From: Eubacterium sp. UBA5416
GTDB lineage: Bacteria > Bacillota > Clostridia > Lachnospirales > Lachnospiraceae
Direction: 5' to 3'
Assembly (NCBI GenBank): GCA_002409525.1
Contig: DHNM01000063.1
Span: 22,495 to 60,747 of the forward strand
Length of the DNA: 38,253 nucleotides
A program made the position numbers and the translations under genes. Below are positions 1-7,757 of this stretch, in pieces; positions within the stretch are counted from its first letter, which is position 1; each line of letters opens with the position of its first letter. Under the pieces are notes generated by a model, which worked only from the letters and a program-made list of their open reading frames with translations, searched no databases and was not told where the DNA came from.

Positions 1-17
1 TTTGACCCTGGTATCAT
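1..17. repeat. Terminal end of an intergenic repeat element (cut by window edge)
   Basis: The first 17 bases are the exact reverse complement of 29048-29064 (ATGATACCAGGGTCAAA), the left end of the structured repeat between mreB and mreC. This looks like the opposite terminal inverted repeat of another copy, most of which lies outside the window. It ends 30 bases before uppP. The identity is seen directly; calling it a mobile-type element end is inference. Confidence 0.6.
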
Positions 18-47
18 ACAAATACATATAGATGGGATGATATAGTT

Positions 48-923
48 ATGACTGCCTGGCAGGCACTTTTATTAGGATTGATACAGGGAATCACAGAATT
101 TTTACCAATTAGCAGTTCGGGACACATGGTGCTTTTAGAACACCTCCTGGGAATTAAAATAGACAACAGTATTTTGTTTGGGGTATTACTTCATGTGGGT
201 ACCCTGTTTCCGGTATTTATTATATTCGGAGAGGATATTAAACGCCTTTTCTGGGGTATGATACATATTTTTAAGGATATTATTCGCAATTTAAAAATCT
301 GGTTCCACAATAAAAAGCATCACGACTCTGAACGTTATCACAAGATTTTTTCCACAAACTATAGAAAATTCACTGTCCTGATTCTGATTTCGCTGGTTCC
401 TACTGCGCTTATCGGCTATCTTTTACAGGGGATGGTAAGCAGGGCATTTGATAATCTGCTGGCTCCTGCAATCGGGTTTTTTATAACAGCAATTTTACTG
501 CTGGTAACAGAAATCGCCTCAAATCAGGCCGAAAAATCACCGAAAGAGACAGATTATCGTGATGCTTTGATCATCGGAATATTTCAGGGCTTTTCAGTGT
601 TTCCGGGTATTTCCCGTGCGGGAGCAACTTTGTCTGCCGGATTTTTATGTGGGTTTTCCCGTAAATACGCGATCAAATATTCCTACATTATGCTGATTCC
701 GACGGTCATTGGAGCATTGATTGTAGAGCTTCAAAACGGTGTGGGTCATATATCGGTTTCGGATGTCGGAAATTGTATACTGGGTATAGCCGGTGCGGCT
801 TTCGCGGGATATTTTACCATACAATTTTTACTTTCCATGGTGCGGCAAAAAAAACTACGCCGTTTTTCTGGTTATTGTATGCTGATCGGTATTGCGGCAA
901 TTGTCGTGAATTTTATAATGTAA
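48..923 (+). CDS. uppP: Undecaprenyl-diphosphatase UppP (BacA family)
   Basis: This integral membrane phosphatase converts undecaprenyl pyrophosphate to undecaprenyl phosphate, recycling the lipid carrier for peptidoglycan and other wall polymers; the family gives bacitracin tolerance. The 291-residue length is slightly above the usual 265-280. Both family signatures are present: residues 13-26 (QGITEFLPISSSGH) and 186-194 (PGISRAGAT), which hold the catalytic Glu, Ser, His and Arg residues. A hydrophilic His/Lys-rich stretch at about residues 85-105, between membrane segments, probably accounts for the extra length. The start has only a weak ribosome site (GGGATGAT), but the protein begins exactly where the family does. 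ftsK follows after 16 bases, so the two are probably co-transcribed. A second candidate carrier phosphatase (PAP2) is at 6317. Confidence 0.96.
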   Translation: MTAWQALLLGLIQGITEFLPISSSGHMVLLEHLLGIKIDNSILFGVLLHVGTLFPVFIIFGEDIKRLFWGMIHIFKDIIRNLKIWFHNKKHHDSERYHKIFSTNYRKFTVLILISLVPTALIGYLLQGMVSRAFDNLLAPAIGFFITAILLLVTEIASNQAEKSPKETDYRDALIIGIFQGFSVFPGISRAGATLSAGFLCGFSRKYAIKYSYIMLIPTVIGALIVELQNGVGHISVSDVGNCILGIAGAAFAGYFTIQFLLSMVRQKKLRRFSGYCMLIGIAAIVVNFIM

Positions 924-939
924 GGGGAGGAACTTTTTC

Positions 940-3366
940 ATGGCCGGTACTAAGAAAAAAAAGACGGTTGTTCCTAAGACGTCGACGAAAAAGAAGACCT
1001 CGGCTAAAGGAAGGAAAAGAAGAAAAAATAAAAAGCAGAATGAAAGAGGTGTGCGCCTTGAAATTACAGCGTTGCTGATTTTAGCGGGCTGCCTTTTGTT
1101 AATGCTGACTAATTTTGGCCTGGGTGGTGCAGTTGGAGGAGCGGTCAGCTCCTTTTTCTTTGGACTGTTTGGGTTGTCTGCCTATGTGTTCCCGATTGTA
1201 TTCTTTATCGGTACTACTTTTGTTTTTGCAAATTGGGACAGCCCTCTGCTCAAACGGAAAATGCTTGGAAGTGCTGCTTTTTTCTGCCTGTTTTGCGGAT
1301 TTCTGCAGTTGCTGACGATAGGATATGAAAGAGGCGCTGCTGTTACGGATTATTATATAGACAGTTCAACTGGCAGGTTTGGAGGAGGAATCCTTGGGGG
1401 GCTCCTGGTGAAATGGCTGGGGTTTGCATTCGGAGAGATCGGAGCGTATATTATTCTTGTGATAGGTATGATTATCGCTGCAATTGTGGCTACTCAGAAA
1501 CCTCTTCTGGAAACAGTACATAGATCTGGATCTAAAGTCTTGTCAACTGCGAAAGACCAACGAGAAAGGCTGACAGAAAGTATAAAAATCCAAAAAGATG
1601 AAATAAATAAAACAAAGCAAAGGACAAAACCTAAAAGTAAAATAAAATCTGAAAAAGATATGATGCCGGAAATAGAAATTCACGAAATACCAAAGGAACG
1701 AGTTCCGGATTTTGTCATAACCAGAAATGAAGAGCCGCCAGCACAGCAGGAAAAAGAAGAAGATGCAGATGCACATATGCCGGAGATAAAAAGAGAGGGC
1801 GGTAAAAATCCAAGATCCTCCATGAAAGAAATAGATTCCGGGATACAAGGCATAAAAAAAGAAATATCAGATAGCAGTATAAAAAAGAAATCAAAATATA
1901 AATACCCGCCCATGTCTCTTCTAAAGAGGGGAAAAAGCGGAAAATTAGGCGACTCAGACAGCCAGTTGAAAGCCACTGCAAGCAAACTTCAGGAGACCCT
2001 AGACAGTTTTGGTGTCAATGTAGCGGTTTCAAATGTAAGCTGCGGGCCTACGGTGACCAGATATGAACTTCAGCCGGAACAGGGAGTAAAAGTCAGCAGA
2101 ATTGTAAATCTTGCGGATGATATCAAACTAAACCTGGCTGCAGCGGATATCAGAATTGAGGCTCCGATCCCGGGTAAAGCTGCCGTAGGAATCGAGGTGC
2201 CGAATTCGACAAACAGTACAGTTATGCTGAGGGATCTGCTGGATACAGCGGAATTTAGAAAGAATTCATCAAATCTTGCATTTGCAGTGGGCAAAGATAT
2301 AGCTGGAAAACCTGTGATTACTGATATTGCGAAGATGCCCCACCTTTTGATTGCAGGTGCAACGGGATCCGGTAAATCTGTCTGTATCAATACCTTGATC
2401 ATGAGTATTTTGTATAAATCCAGTCCCGATGATGTGAAATTAATCATGATTGACCCCAAGGTAGTGGAACTTTCCGTGTATAATGGAATTCCCCACCTGT
2501 TTATACCGGTTGTGACAGACCCGAAAAAAGCAGCCGGTGCGTTAAACTGGGCTGTATCCGAGATGACAGACCGTTACAATAAATTTGCCGACTATCACGT
2601 CCGTGACATCAAAGGCTACAATGCAAAAATAGAAAAAGCCGTACCTGTTGAGGGCCGGGAGGTGCCTGAGAAACTTCCCCAGATTGTGATTATCGTAGAT
2701 GAGCTTGCAGATCTGATGATGGCTGCTCCGGGTGAAGTGGAAGATGCGATTTGTCGTCTGGCTCAGTTAGCCAGGGCAGCGGGTCTGCATTTGATTATTG
2801 CGACACAGAGGCCCTCTGTAAATGTAATCACTGGACTGATCAAGGCAAATATGCCTTCCAGAATCGCTTTTTCTGTATCTTCCGGTGTGGATTCCAGAAC
2901 AATTCTGGATATGAACGGTGCAGAAAAGCTGCTCGGAAAAGGTGACATGCTTTTTTATCCACAGGGCTATCAGAAACCGGCCAGATTACAGGGCTCTTTT
3001 GTGTCAGATAAAGAGGTCGCAGATGTGGTAAAATATCTTTCGGAAAACTATAAGGACTCGGGTTATGACAAAGAGCTCCAGCAGAAAGTTGAGAACAGCA
3101 GCCCCGGCGGCGCGGGCGGCGGAAGTACTATAAAAGATGATCGCGATAAATATTTTTCTGATGCCGGAAAATTCATTATAGAGAAAGACAAGGCCTCCAT
3201 CGGTATGCTTCAGAGAATGTTCAGAATTGGCTTTAACCGTGCCGCCAGAATTATGGATCAGCTGCATGAAGCAGGTGTAGTCGGACCGGAAGAAGGGACG
3301 AAACCACGCAAGCTGCTGATGACCATGGAGGAGTTCGAACAATACCTTAATCAGCAGGATGATTGA
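940..3366 (+). CDS. ftsK: DNA translocase FtsK/SpoIIIE
   Basis: This is a membrane-anchored hexameric dsDNA pump that clears chromosomal DNA from the division or sporulation septum. The 808 residues show, in order: a very Lys/Arg-rich cytoplasmic N-terminus (1-38), hydrophobic membrane segments (about 40-190), a charged low-complexity linker (about 190-340), and the RecA-like motor with Walker A GATGSGKS near 473-481 and Walker B IIVDELADL near 583-591. A C-terminal winged-helix gamma domain (about 745-808) fits recognition of oriented chromosomal motifs. A strong AGGGGAGGA ribosome site precedes the ATG. Length and domain order fit SpoIIIE/SftA/FtsK of Firmicutes. Whether it serves vegetative division, sporulation or both cannot be read from sequence. 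The linker, rich in Lys codons, is probably disordered. Confidence 0.96.
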   Translation: MAGTKKKKTVVPKTSTKKKTSAKGRKRRKNKKQNERGVRLEITALLILAGCLLLMLTNFGLGGAVGGAVSSFFFGLFGLSAYVFPIVFFIGTTFVFANWDSPLLKRKMLGSAAFFCLFCGFLQLLTIGYERGAAVTDYYIDSSTGRFGGGILGGLLVKWLGFAFGEIGAYIILVIGMIIAAIVATQKPLLETVHRSGSKVLSTAKDQRERLTESIKIQKDEINKTKQRTKPKSKIKSEKDMMPEIEIHEIPKERVPDFVITRNEEPPAQQEKEEDADAHMPEIKREGGKNPRSSMKEIDSGIQGIKKEISDSSIKKKSKYKYPPMSLLKRGKSGKLGDSDSQLKATASKLQETLDSFGVNVAVSNVSCGPTVTRYELQPEQGVKVSRIVNLADDIKLNLAAADIRIEAPIPGKAAVGIEVPNSTNSTVMLRDLLDTAEFRKNSSNLAFAVGKDIAGKPVITDIAKMPHLLIAGATGSGKSVCINTLIMSILYKSSPDDVKLIMIDPKVVELSVYNGIPHLFIPVVTDPKKAAGALNWAVSEMTDRYNKFADYHVRDIKGYNAKIEKAVPVEGREVPEKLPQIVIIVDELADLMMAAPGEVEDAICRLAQLARAAGLHLIIATQRPSVNVITGLIKANMPSRIAFSVSSGVDSRTILDMNGAEKLLGKGDMLFYPQGYQKPARLQGSFVSDKEVADVVKYLSENYKDSGYDKELQQKVENSSPGGAGGGSTIKDDRDKYFSDAGKFIIEKDKASIGMLQRMFRIGFNRAARIMDQLHEAGVVGPEEGTKPRKLLMTMEEFEQYLNQQDD

Positions 3367-3378
3367 GCCTTTACCCTA

Positions 3379-3407
3379 TTGCCTGATTTTTATTATTGTG
3401 TTAAAAT
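3379..3407 (+). promoter_or_regulatory. Predicted sigma-A-type promoter for the nfnA operon
   Basis: TTGCCT (3379-3384) and TAAAAT (3402-3407) are separated by 17 bases, with an extended -10 TG at 3399-3400. It lies just after the ftsK stop and predicts a transcript start near 3414, giving a leader of about 127 bases before nfnA. It is a consensus match by eye, not experimental. Confidence 0.55.
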
Positions 3408-3487
3408 GAAAGACGGAATCGGTATGGTTCATGATCTGATTTTAGTGAAATAAATAGCAGGCATTGCGTTTCTGCTCTGAATTTGAG

Positions 3488-3529
3488 AGAGTTATGCAGT
3501 GTAAAGCTTGAATATTATAATATAACTCT
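3488..3529 (+). promoter_or_regulatory. Inverted repeat ending at the nfnA ribosome-binding site
   Basis: AGAGTTAT (3488-3495) pairs with ATAACTCT (3522-3529), an 8-bp stem with a 26-base, AT-rich loop. Its 3' arm ends directly against the AGGAGGT ribosome site at 3530-3536. In the predicted leader it could affect ribosome access. The pairing is seen; regulation is inference, and the large loop makes it weak. Confidence 0.3.
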
Positions 3530-3540
3530 AGGAGGTATAT

Positions 3541-4428
3541 ATGTACAAGATTCTCAACGCAGAAAAATTAGCTTCAAATATTATTTCTATGGATATTGAA
3601 GCCCCACGGGTTGCAAAACACTGCCTGCCGGGACAATTCCTGATTGTCAAGGTGGACGAGGTAGGGGAGCGTATTCCGCTTACCATCTGTGATTATGATT
3701 CCGATAAGGGTATAGTGACAATTGTATTTCAGCCAATCGGCGCCTCTACCAGGAGAATGGCAGAGTTTAAGACGGGCGATTCTTTTGAAGATGTCGTCGG
3801 ACCACTGGGACAGCCTTCTGAATTCACGAAGATGGATATAAATGAACTTAAAAAGAAAAAAATAGTTTATGTTGCCGGCGGTGTTGGGACTGCTCCTGTT
3901 TATCCTCAGCTAAAATGGCTTCATGCGCATGGCATAACAGCCGATGCGATTGTTGGAGCAAAGACAAAGGATCTTATCATTTTGGAGGATAAACTGAAAA
4001 AAGTTTCAAATCTTTATCTGACTACCGACGACGGATCTTATGTCAGAAAAGGTATGGGAACTGATGTGCTTCGCGACCTTGTCGAGAATGAGGGAAAGAA
4101 ATATGATGTCTGTGTTGCAATCGGACCTATGATTATGATGAAGTTTGTATGCCTTTTAACAAAAGAGCTGGGAATTCACACGATCGTCAGCATGAATCCG
4201 ATTATGGTGGACGGGACCGGCATGTGTGGTGCCTGTCGTCTGCTTATCGACGGAGAAGTCAAGTTTGCCTGCGTAGACGGACCGGAATTCGATGGACATA
4301 AGGTGGACTTCGATCTTGCGATGAAACGTCAGCAGTTGTATAAAACAGATGAGGGCAGAGCATTAATTGAAGAAGAAGAAGGCGAACCACATCATGGTGG
4401 ATGTGGCCTGTGTGGAGGTGACAAATAA
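3541..4428 (+). CDS. nfnA: FAD/[2Fe-2S] reductase subunit, NfnA/SudB type (ferredoxin-NADP+ reductase subunit alpha)
   Basis: This is a ferredoxin-NADP reductase-fold protein of the PyrK/NfnA family: an FAD-binding beta barrel (about 1-100), an NAD-binding domain with the glycine-rich GGVGTAPV near 118-125, and a C-terminal [2Fe-2S] region. Cys229, Cys232 and Cys244 are visible; Asp224 could be the fourth ligand, which fits the Asp/three-Cys cluster I recall for NfnA. Its partner gene overlaps by one base, so the pair probably forms the NfnAB electron-bifurcating complex (NADH, NADPH and ferredoxin) or a sulfide dehydrogenase-like enzyme. Unusual for the basic family, the protein ends with a Glu-rich stretch and HHGGCGLCGG (Cys288, Cys291), a possible extra metal site. 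It has a strong AGGAGGT ribosome site. Confidence 0.88.
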   Translation: MYKILNAEKLASNIISMDIEAPRVAKHCLPGQFLIVKVDEVGERIPLTICDYDSDKGIVTIVFQPIGASTRRMAEFKTGDSFEDVVGPLGQPSEFTKMDINELKKKKIVYVAGGVGTAPVYPQLKWLHAHGITADAIVGAKTKDLIILEDKLKKVSNLYLTTDDGSYVRKGMGTDVLRDLVENEGKKYDVCVAIGPMIMMKFVCLLTKELGIHTIVSMNPIMVDGTGMCGACRLLIDGEVKFACVDGPEFDGHKVDFDLAMKRQQLYKTDEGRALIEEEEGEPHHGGCGLCGGDK

Positions 4429-5822
4429 TGGCTGATGTATTAAAGAAAGTACCTGTCAGAGAGCAGAATCCAAAAGTACGTGCGACAAACTTTGAAGAGG
4501 TATGTTTAGGATATAATCAAGAGGAGGCAACAGAAGAGTCAGTTCGCTGCCTGAACTGTAAAAATGCCAGATGCATCAAGGGATGTCCTGTATCGATCAA
4601 TATTCCGGCATTTATTCAGGAGGTAAAAGCCGGAAATGTGGAAAAGGCTTACCAGATTATCAGTGAGTCAAGTGCCCTTCCGGCTGTCTGCGGCCGTGTA
4701 TGTCCGCAGGAAACCCAGTGTGAGGAAAACTGCATACGCGGAATTAAAGGTGAGCCAATCTCCATTGGAAAGCTGGAACGCTTTGTGGCAGACTGGGCCA
4801 GGGAGCATGACATCAAGCCTGAGACTCCGAAGAAGAAAAACGGCCATAAAGTTGCGGTGATCGGATCAGGTCCTGCAGGTCTTACCTGCGCCGGCGATCT
4901 TGCAAAGCTAGGATATGATGTTACGATCTTTGAGGCACTCCACAAAGAAGGCGGGGTGCTTGTCTATGGTATTCCTGAGTTTCGTCTTCCAAAAGACAAG
5001 GTTGTTGCAACTGAAGTGGAAAACGTAAAATCTCTCGGTGTCAAGATAGAAACTGATGTTATTATAGGAAGATCTGTGACGATTGATGAATTGATGAAAG
5101 AAGAAGGATTCGAGGCTGTATTTATTGGCTCCGGAGCCGGACTTCCGATGTTTATGGGAATTCCCGGAGAACAGGCCAATGGTGTGTTTTCTGCCAATGA
5201 ATACCTCACCAGAAATAATCTTATGAAAGCGTTCCGCAGCGATTATGATACTCCGATTGTAAGAGGGAAAAAAGTGGCTGTTGTGGGCGGCGGAAATGTT
5301 GCTATGGATGCGGCCAGAACAGCGCTGAGGCTTGGCTCCGACGTTCATATCATTTATCGCCGTTCAGAAGAAGAGATTCCGGCCAGAGCAGAGGAAGTAC
5401 ATCATGCTAAGGAAGAGGGTGTCAATTTCAATCTCCTTTCCAATCCGGTTGAAATTCTAACAGATGATAATGACTGGGTGTCAGGGATCCGCTGTATTCG
5501 CATGAAACTTGGTGAGCCAGATACATCCGGAAGGAGACGACCTGTGGAAATTCCGGGTTCAGAATTTGTGATTGATGTAGATATTGTCATAATGGCACTT
5601 GGAACTTCACCAAACCCGTTGATTTCATCGACAACGATCGGCCTGGATACGAACAATAGAAAATGTATTATTGCAAGTGATGAAGACGGACAGACATCGA
5701 AAGAAGGTGTCTTTGCCGGAGGAGATGCTGTAACCGGATCTGCCACTGTAATTCTGGCAATGGGTGCCGGAAGGGCAGCGGCTAAGGGTATCGATAAGTT
5801 TTTATCCGATAAAAATAAATGA
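4428..5822 (+). CDS. nfnB: NADPH-dependent glutamate synthase small subunit-like protein (NfnB/SudA/GltA family)
   Basis: This is a flavoprotein related to the glutamate synthase small subunit. The N-terminal domain carries two cysteine sets for [4Fe-4S] clusters: Cys41, 44, 49 and 53, and Cys88, 92, 98 and 102. An FAD motif GSGPAGL follows near 145, and an NADPH-binding GGGNVAMDAART lies near 287. No large glutamate synthase subunit is nearby, and the start overlaps the NfnA stop by one base (TAATG). The context therefore supports the NfnAB bifurcating transhydrogenase, with this subunit holding the NADPH and ferredoxin sites, rather than glutamate synthesis. Automatic pipelines usually label it gltA. 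At 464 residues the length is normal. Confidence 0.88.
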   Translation: MADVLKKVPVREQNPKVRATNFEEVCLGYNQEEATEESVRCLNCKNARCIKGCPVSINIPAFIQEVKAGNVEKAYQIISESSALPAVCGRVCPQETQCEENCIRGIKGEPISIGKLERFVADWAREHDIKPETPKKKNGHKVAVIGSGPAGLTCAGDLAKLGYDVTIFEALHKEGGVLVYGIPEFRLPKDKVVATEVENVKSLGVKIETDVIIGRSVTIDELMKEEGFEAVFIGSGAGLPMFMGIPGEQANGVFSANEYLTRNNLMKAFRSDYDTPIVRGKKVAVVGGGNVAMDAARTALRLGSDVHIIYRRSEEEIPARAEEVHHAKEEGVNFNLLSNPVEILTDDNDWVSGIRCIRMKLGEPDTSGRRRPVEIPGSEFVIDVDIVIMALGTSPNPLISSTTIGLDTNNRKCIIASDEDGQTSKEGVFAGGDAVTGSATVILAMGAGRAAAKGIDKFLSDKNK

Positions 5823-6298
5823 AAATCACGATCCTTGCAGTTGGAAAGATAAAAGAGAAATATCTGAAAGAAGGCATTGCAGAATATGCAAAACGCCTCG
5901 GCAGATACTGCAAACTTGAGATTATTGAGGTTCGCGATGAGAAAACACCGGATCATATATCAGAGACGCAGGGAATGCTGATTAAATTGAAGGAGTCAGA
6001 ACGGCTTCTTCGATATGTTCATGACAGCGATTATGTTATTGCCCTTGCGATTGACGGAACTGCATTGGATTCTGTCGGGCTCTCAAAGAAGATTGAGAAC
6101 CTGGGGATTTCCGGTTCCAGCCATCTTGTATTCGTGATTGGCGGATCTCTGGGATTATCTGAACAGGTTCTTATGAGAGCTGATTATAAACTCAGTTTCT
6201 CAAATCTGACATTTCCTCATCAACTCATGCGTATGATTTTATTGGAACAGGTTTATCGGGGATATCGGATTATGAACCATGAACCTTATCATAAATGA
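5819..6298 (+). CDS. rlmH: 23S rRNA (pseudouridine-1915-N3)-methyltransferase RlmH
   Basis: This SPOUT-class, SAM-dependent methyltransferase makes m3-psi1915 in helix 69 of 23S rRNA and acts on assembled 70S ribosomes. The full 159-residue length matches the family. The C-terminal knot signature is intact: FVIGGSLGLS near 103-112, LSFSNLTFPHQLMR near 125-138, and the YHK terminus. The start codon overlaps the upstream stop in ATGA, indicating translational coupling to the reductase genes, although no functional link is evident. Confidence 0.96.
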   Translation: MKITILAVGKIKEKYLKEGIAEYAKRLGRYCKLEIIEVRDEKTPDHISETQGMLIKLKESERLLRYVHDSDYVIALAIDGTALDSVGLSKKIENLGISGSSHLVFVIGGSLGLSEQVLMRADYKLSFSNLTFPHQLMRMILLEQVYRGYRIMNHEPYHK

Positions 6299-6316
6299 AG
6301 AGCGGGTGGTGTTTAG

Positions 6317-6847
6317 ATGGAACTTATCGGACAGTGGGATGCTGCAATCTTATTGTGGATCCAGAAGTTATTGAGAAATGATACCATGACTACTTTTTGG
6401 AGAATGGTAACATGGCTGGGAGACGGCGGAAAGATCTGGATTCTTTCTGCCGTAATTCTTTTAATTCCTAAGAAGACAAGACAGACCGGGCTTCTGGCGC
6501 TGCTGTCACTTTTAATTTGCAATATCGCCACGAACAATATTTTCAAACATGTCTTTGCAAGACCAAGGCCGTTTCAGATTATAGATACATTGGTCCCGCT
6601 GATAAAAAAACCGGTCAGCTATTCTTTTCCTTCCGGTCACACCAGTTCATCGTTTTCTGCAGCCTGGGTTTATTATAAAAAACTTCCGGGAAAATACGGA
6701 ATTCCGGCAATGATACTGGCAGGAATGATCGCATTCTCTAGGATATACCTGGGAGTTCATTACCCGAGCGATATACTTGGAGGAATACTACTGGCTTATA
6801 TAGTGAGTACTGCAGTGGGGCATATAGAATTAAAGGAGCAGTTATAA
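6317..6847 (+). CDS. PAP2-family membrane phosphatase
   Basis: This is a type-2 phosphatidic-acid-phosphatase fold protein of 176 residues. All three signatures are present: K-x6-RP (Lys77 to Arg84-Pro85), PSGH near 105-108, and SR-x5-H-x3-D near 140-151. There are about five hydrophobic segments. Known members dephosphorylate undecaprenyl pyrophosphate, phosphatidylglycerol phosphate or other lipid phosphates, so a second lipid-carrier recycling enzyme beside UppP is plausible, but the substrate cannot be assigned. A ribosome site in GAGCGGGTGG precedes the ATG, and the stop overlaps the next ATG by one base. Confidence 0.88.
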   Translation: MELIGQWDAAILLWIQKLLRNDTMTTFWRMVTWLGDGGKIWILSAVILLIPKKTRQTGLLALLSLLICNIATNNIFKHVFARPRPFQIIDTLVPLIKKPVSYSFPSGHTSSSFSAAWVYYKKLPGKYGIPAMILAGMIAFSRIYLGVHYPSDILGGILLAYIVSTAVGHIELKEQL

Positions 6848-7386
6848 TGACAAGAGAAGAGTTAGAATCATTTATCACTCAATTTCCCATCTATCAGTAT
6901 GCATTTGTAGATCCCCGTGAAATTGAGTTTTCAGATAAAGTCCGTATGATATGTAAAAAAGAATGTCCCAGGTATGGAAGTACCTGGTCCTGTCCGCCGG
7001 CTGTTGGAAGTGTAGAGAAGTGTAAGATGAAGTGCCAGGGATATGATCACGCATTGTTCTTCTCTTCTGTCTCAGATGTCACGGACATTGCGGATATGAA
7101 AGATACTCTTAAGACACAGGAAGAACACGAAAAGCTCACAACTGTTATCGACAAATACCTGAGAGACCAATGTATGCTGTCATTTGCCCTCTCTTCGGAA
7201 TCCTGTTCAGTCTGTGAGAAATGCACCTATCCGAAAGGCCCCTGCAGATATCCGGAAACTATGCATCCCTGTATCGAGAGTCAGGGAATCGTGGTACCCT
7301 CTCTGATCGAAAAGAATATGATGGATTACTTTCTGGGTGAGAGATATGTCCTGTGGTTTTCCATTATTTTCTATAAAGAGGCATAA
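6847..7386 (+). CDS. DUF2284 cysteine-rich putative metal-binding protein
   Basis: This 179-residue protein matches the DUF2284 pattern. A first cysteine group lies at Cys36, Cys40 and Cys49 (C-x3-C-x8-C, followed by PP), a middle Cys pair follows, and the C-terminal half carries a dense set (CSVCEKCTYPKGPCRYP, then MHPCIES). This fits binding of an Fe-S cluster or zinc. No catalytic role is established for the family. It is translationally coupled to the PAP2 gene (TAATG). No signal peptide or membrane segment is visible, so it is probably cytosolic. Confidence 0.8.
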   Translation: MTREELESFITQFPIYQYAFVDPREIEFSDKVRMICKKECPRYGSTWSCPPAVGSVEKCKMKCQGYDHALFFSSVSDVTDIADMKDTLKTQEEHEKLTTVIDKYLRDQCMLSFALSSESCSVCEKCTYPKGPCRYPETMHPCIESQGIVVPSLIEKNMMDYFLGERYVLWFSIIFYKEA

Positions 7387-7441
7387 TCCGCATTCTCTGT
7401 ACATATATTATTTAATAAAACAGGTTTTAAGGCCTATTAAA

Positions 7442-7720
7442 ATGATGAAGAAGATGAATAACATTGGCTCATCCTGGCTTAACCGTATGCAGGTTCCCCC
7501 GGATCTGGCTTATCAGGAGTCTGTCATTACTTTCTGGGGAAAACGGGAAGTATGTATAGAAAACTATCGGCACATTCTGGAATATAGATGTGGCAGAATT
7601 GTTCTTCTGCTCAAGAATGGAAAGCTTTGCATCAATGGTACAAACCTGATTATCACGAGATACAGCCAGGAGGAAATGAAAATCTCCGGACAGATACATG
7701 AGATAACTTTCGAAACATGA
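7442..7720 (+). CDS. yqfC: Sporulation-associated protein YqfC
   Basis: This small 92-residue protein has the YqfC pattern: a hydrophilic N-terminus, then short beta-rich segments (ESVITFWGKREVCIENY, RIVLLLKNGKLCINGTNL). It lies directly upstream of yqfD and phoH, the arrangement conserved in endospore formers. In Bacillus, yqfC belongs to the mother-cell SigE regulon; its biochemical role is unknown. The reading frame is open upstream to 7337, but that would overlap the DUF2284 gene. ATG 7442, with a weak TAAGG site 9 bases upstream, gives the usual family length; ATG 7445 or 7454 are alternatives. Confidence 0.82.
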   Translation: MMKKMNNIGSSWLNRMQVPPDLAYQESVITFWGKREVCIENYRHILEYRCGRIVLLLKNGKLCINGTNLIITRYSQEEMKISGQIHEITFET

Positions 7721-7757
7721 AATGATATCAGAGTCGAAGGTGAGAGGAGGAGTACTC

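Noticed and set aside
3516..3521. Perfect TATAAT just upstream of nfnA
   Set aside because: As a -10 box it would start transcription at the ribosome site, and no reasonable -35 lies 16-18 bases upstream. The 3379-3407 pair fits better.
4428..5822. Glutamate synthase small subunit proper
   Set aside because: No large subunit is nearby, and the gene is coupled to an NfnA-type partner.
4908..5956. Long minus-strand frames opposite nfnB and rlmH
   Set aside because: They are shadows of strongly supported genes, with no ribosome site and no domain pattern.
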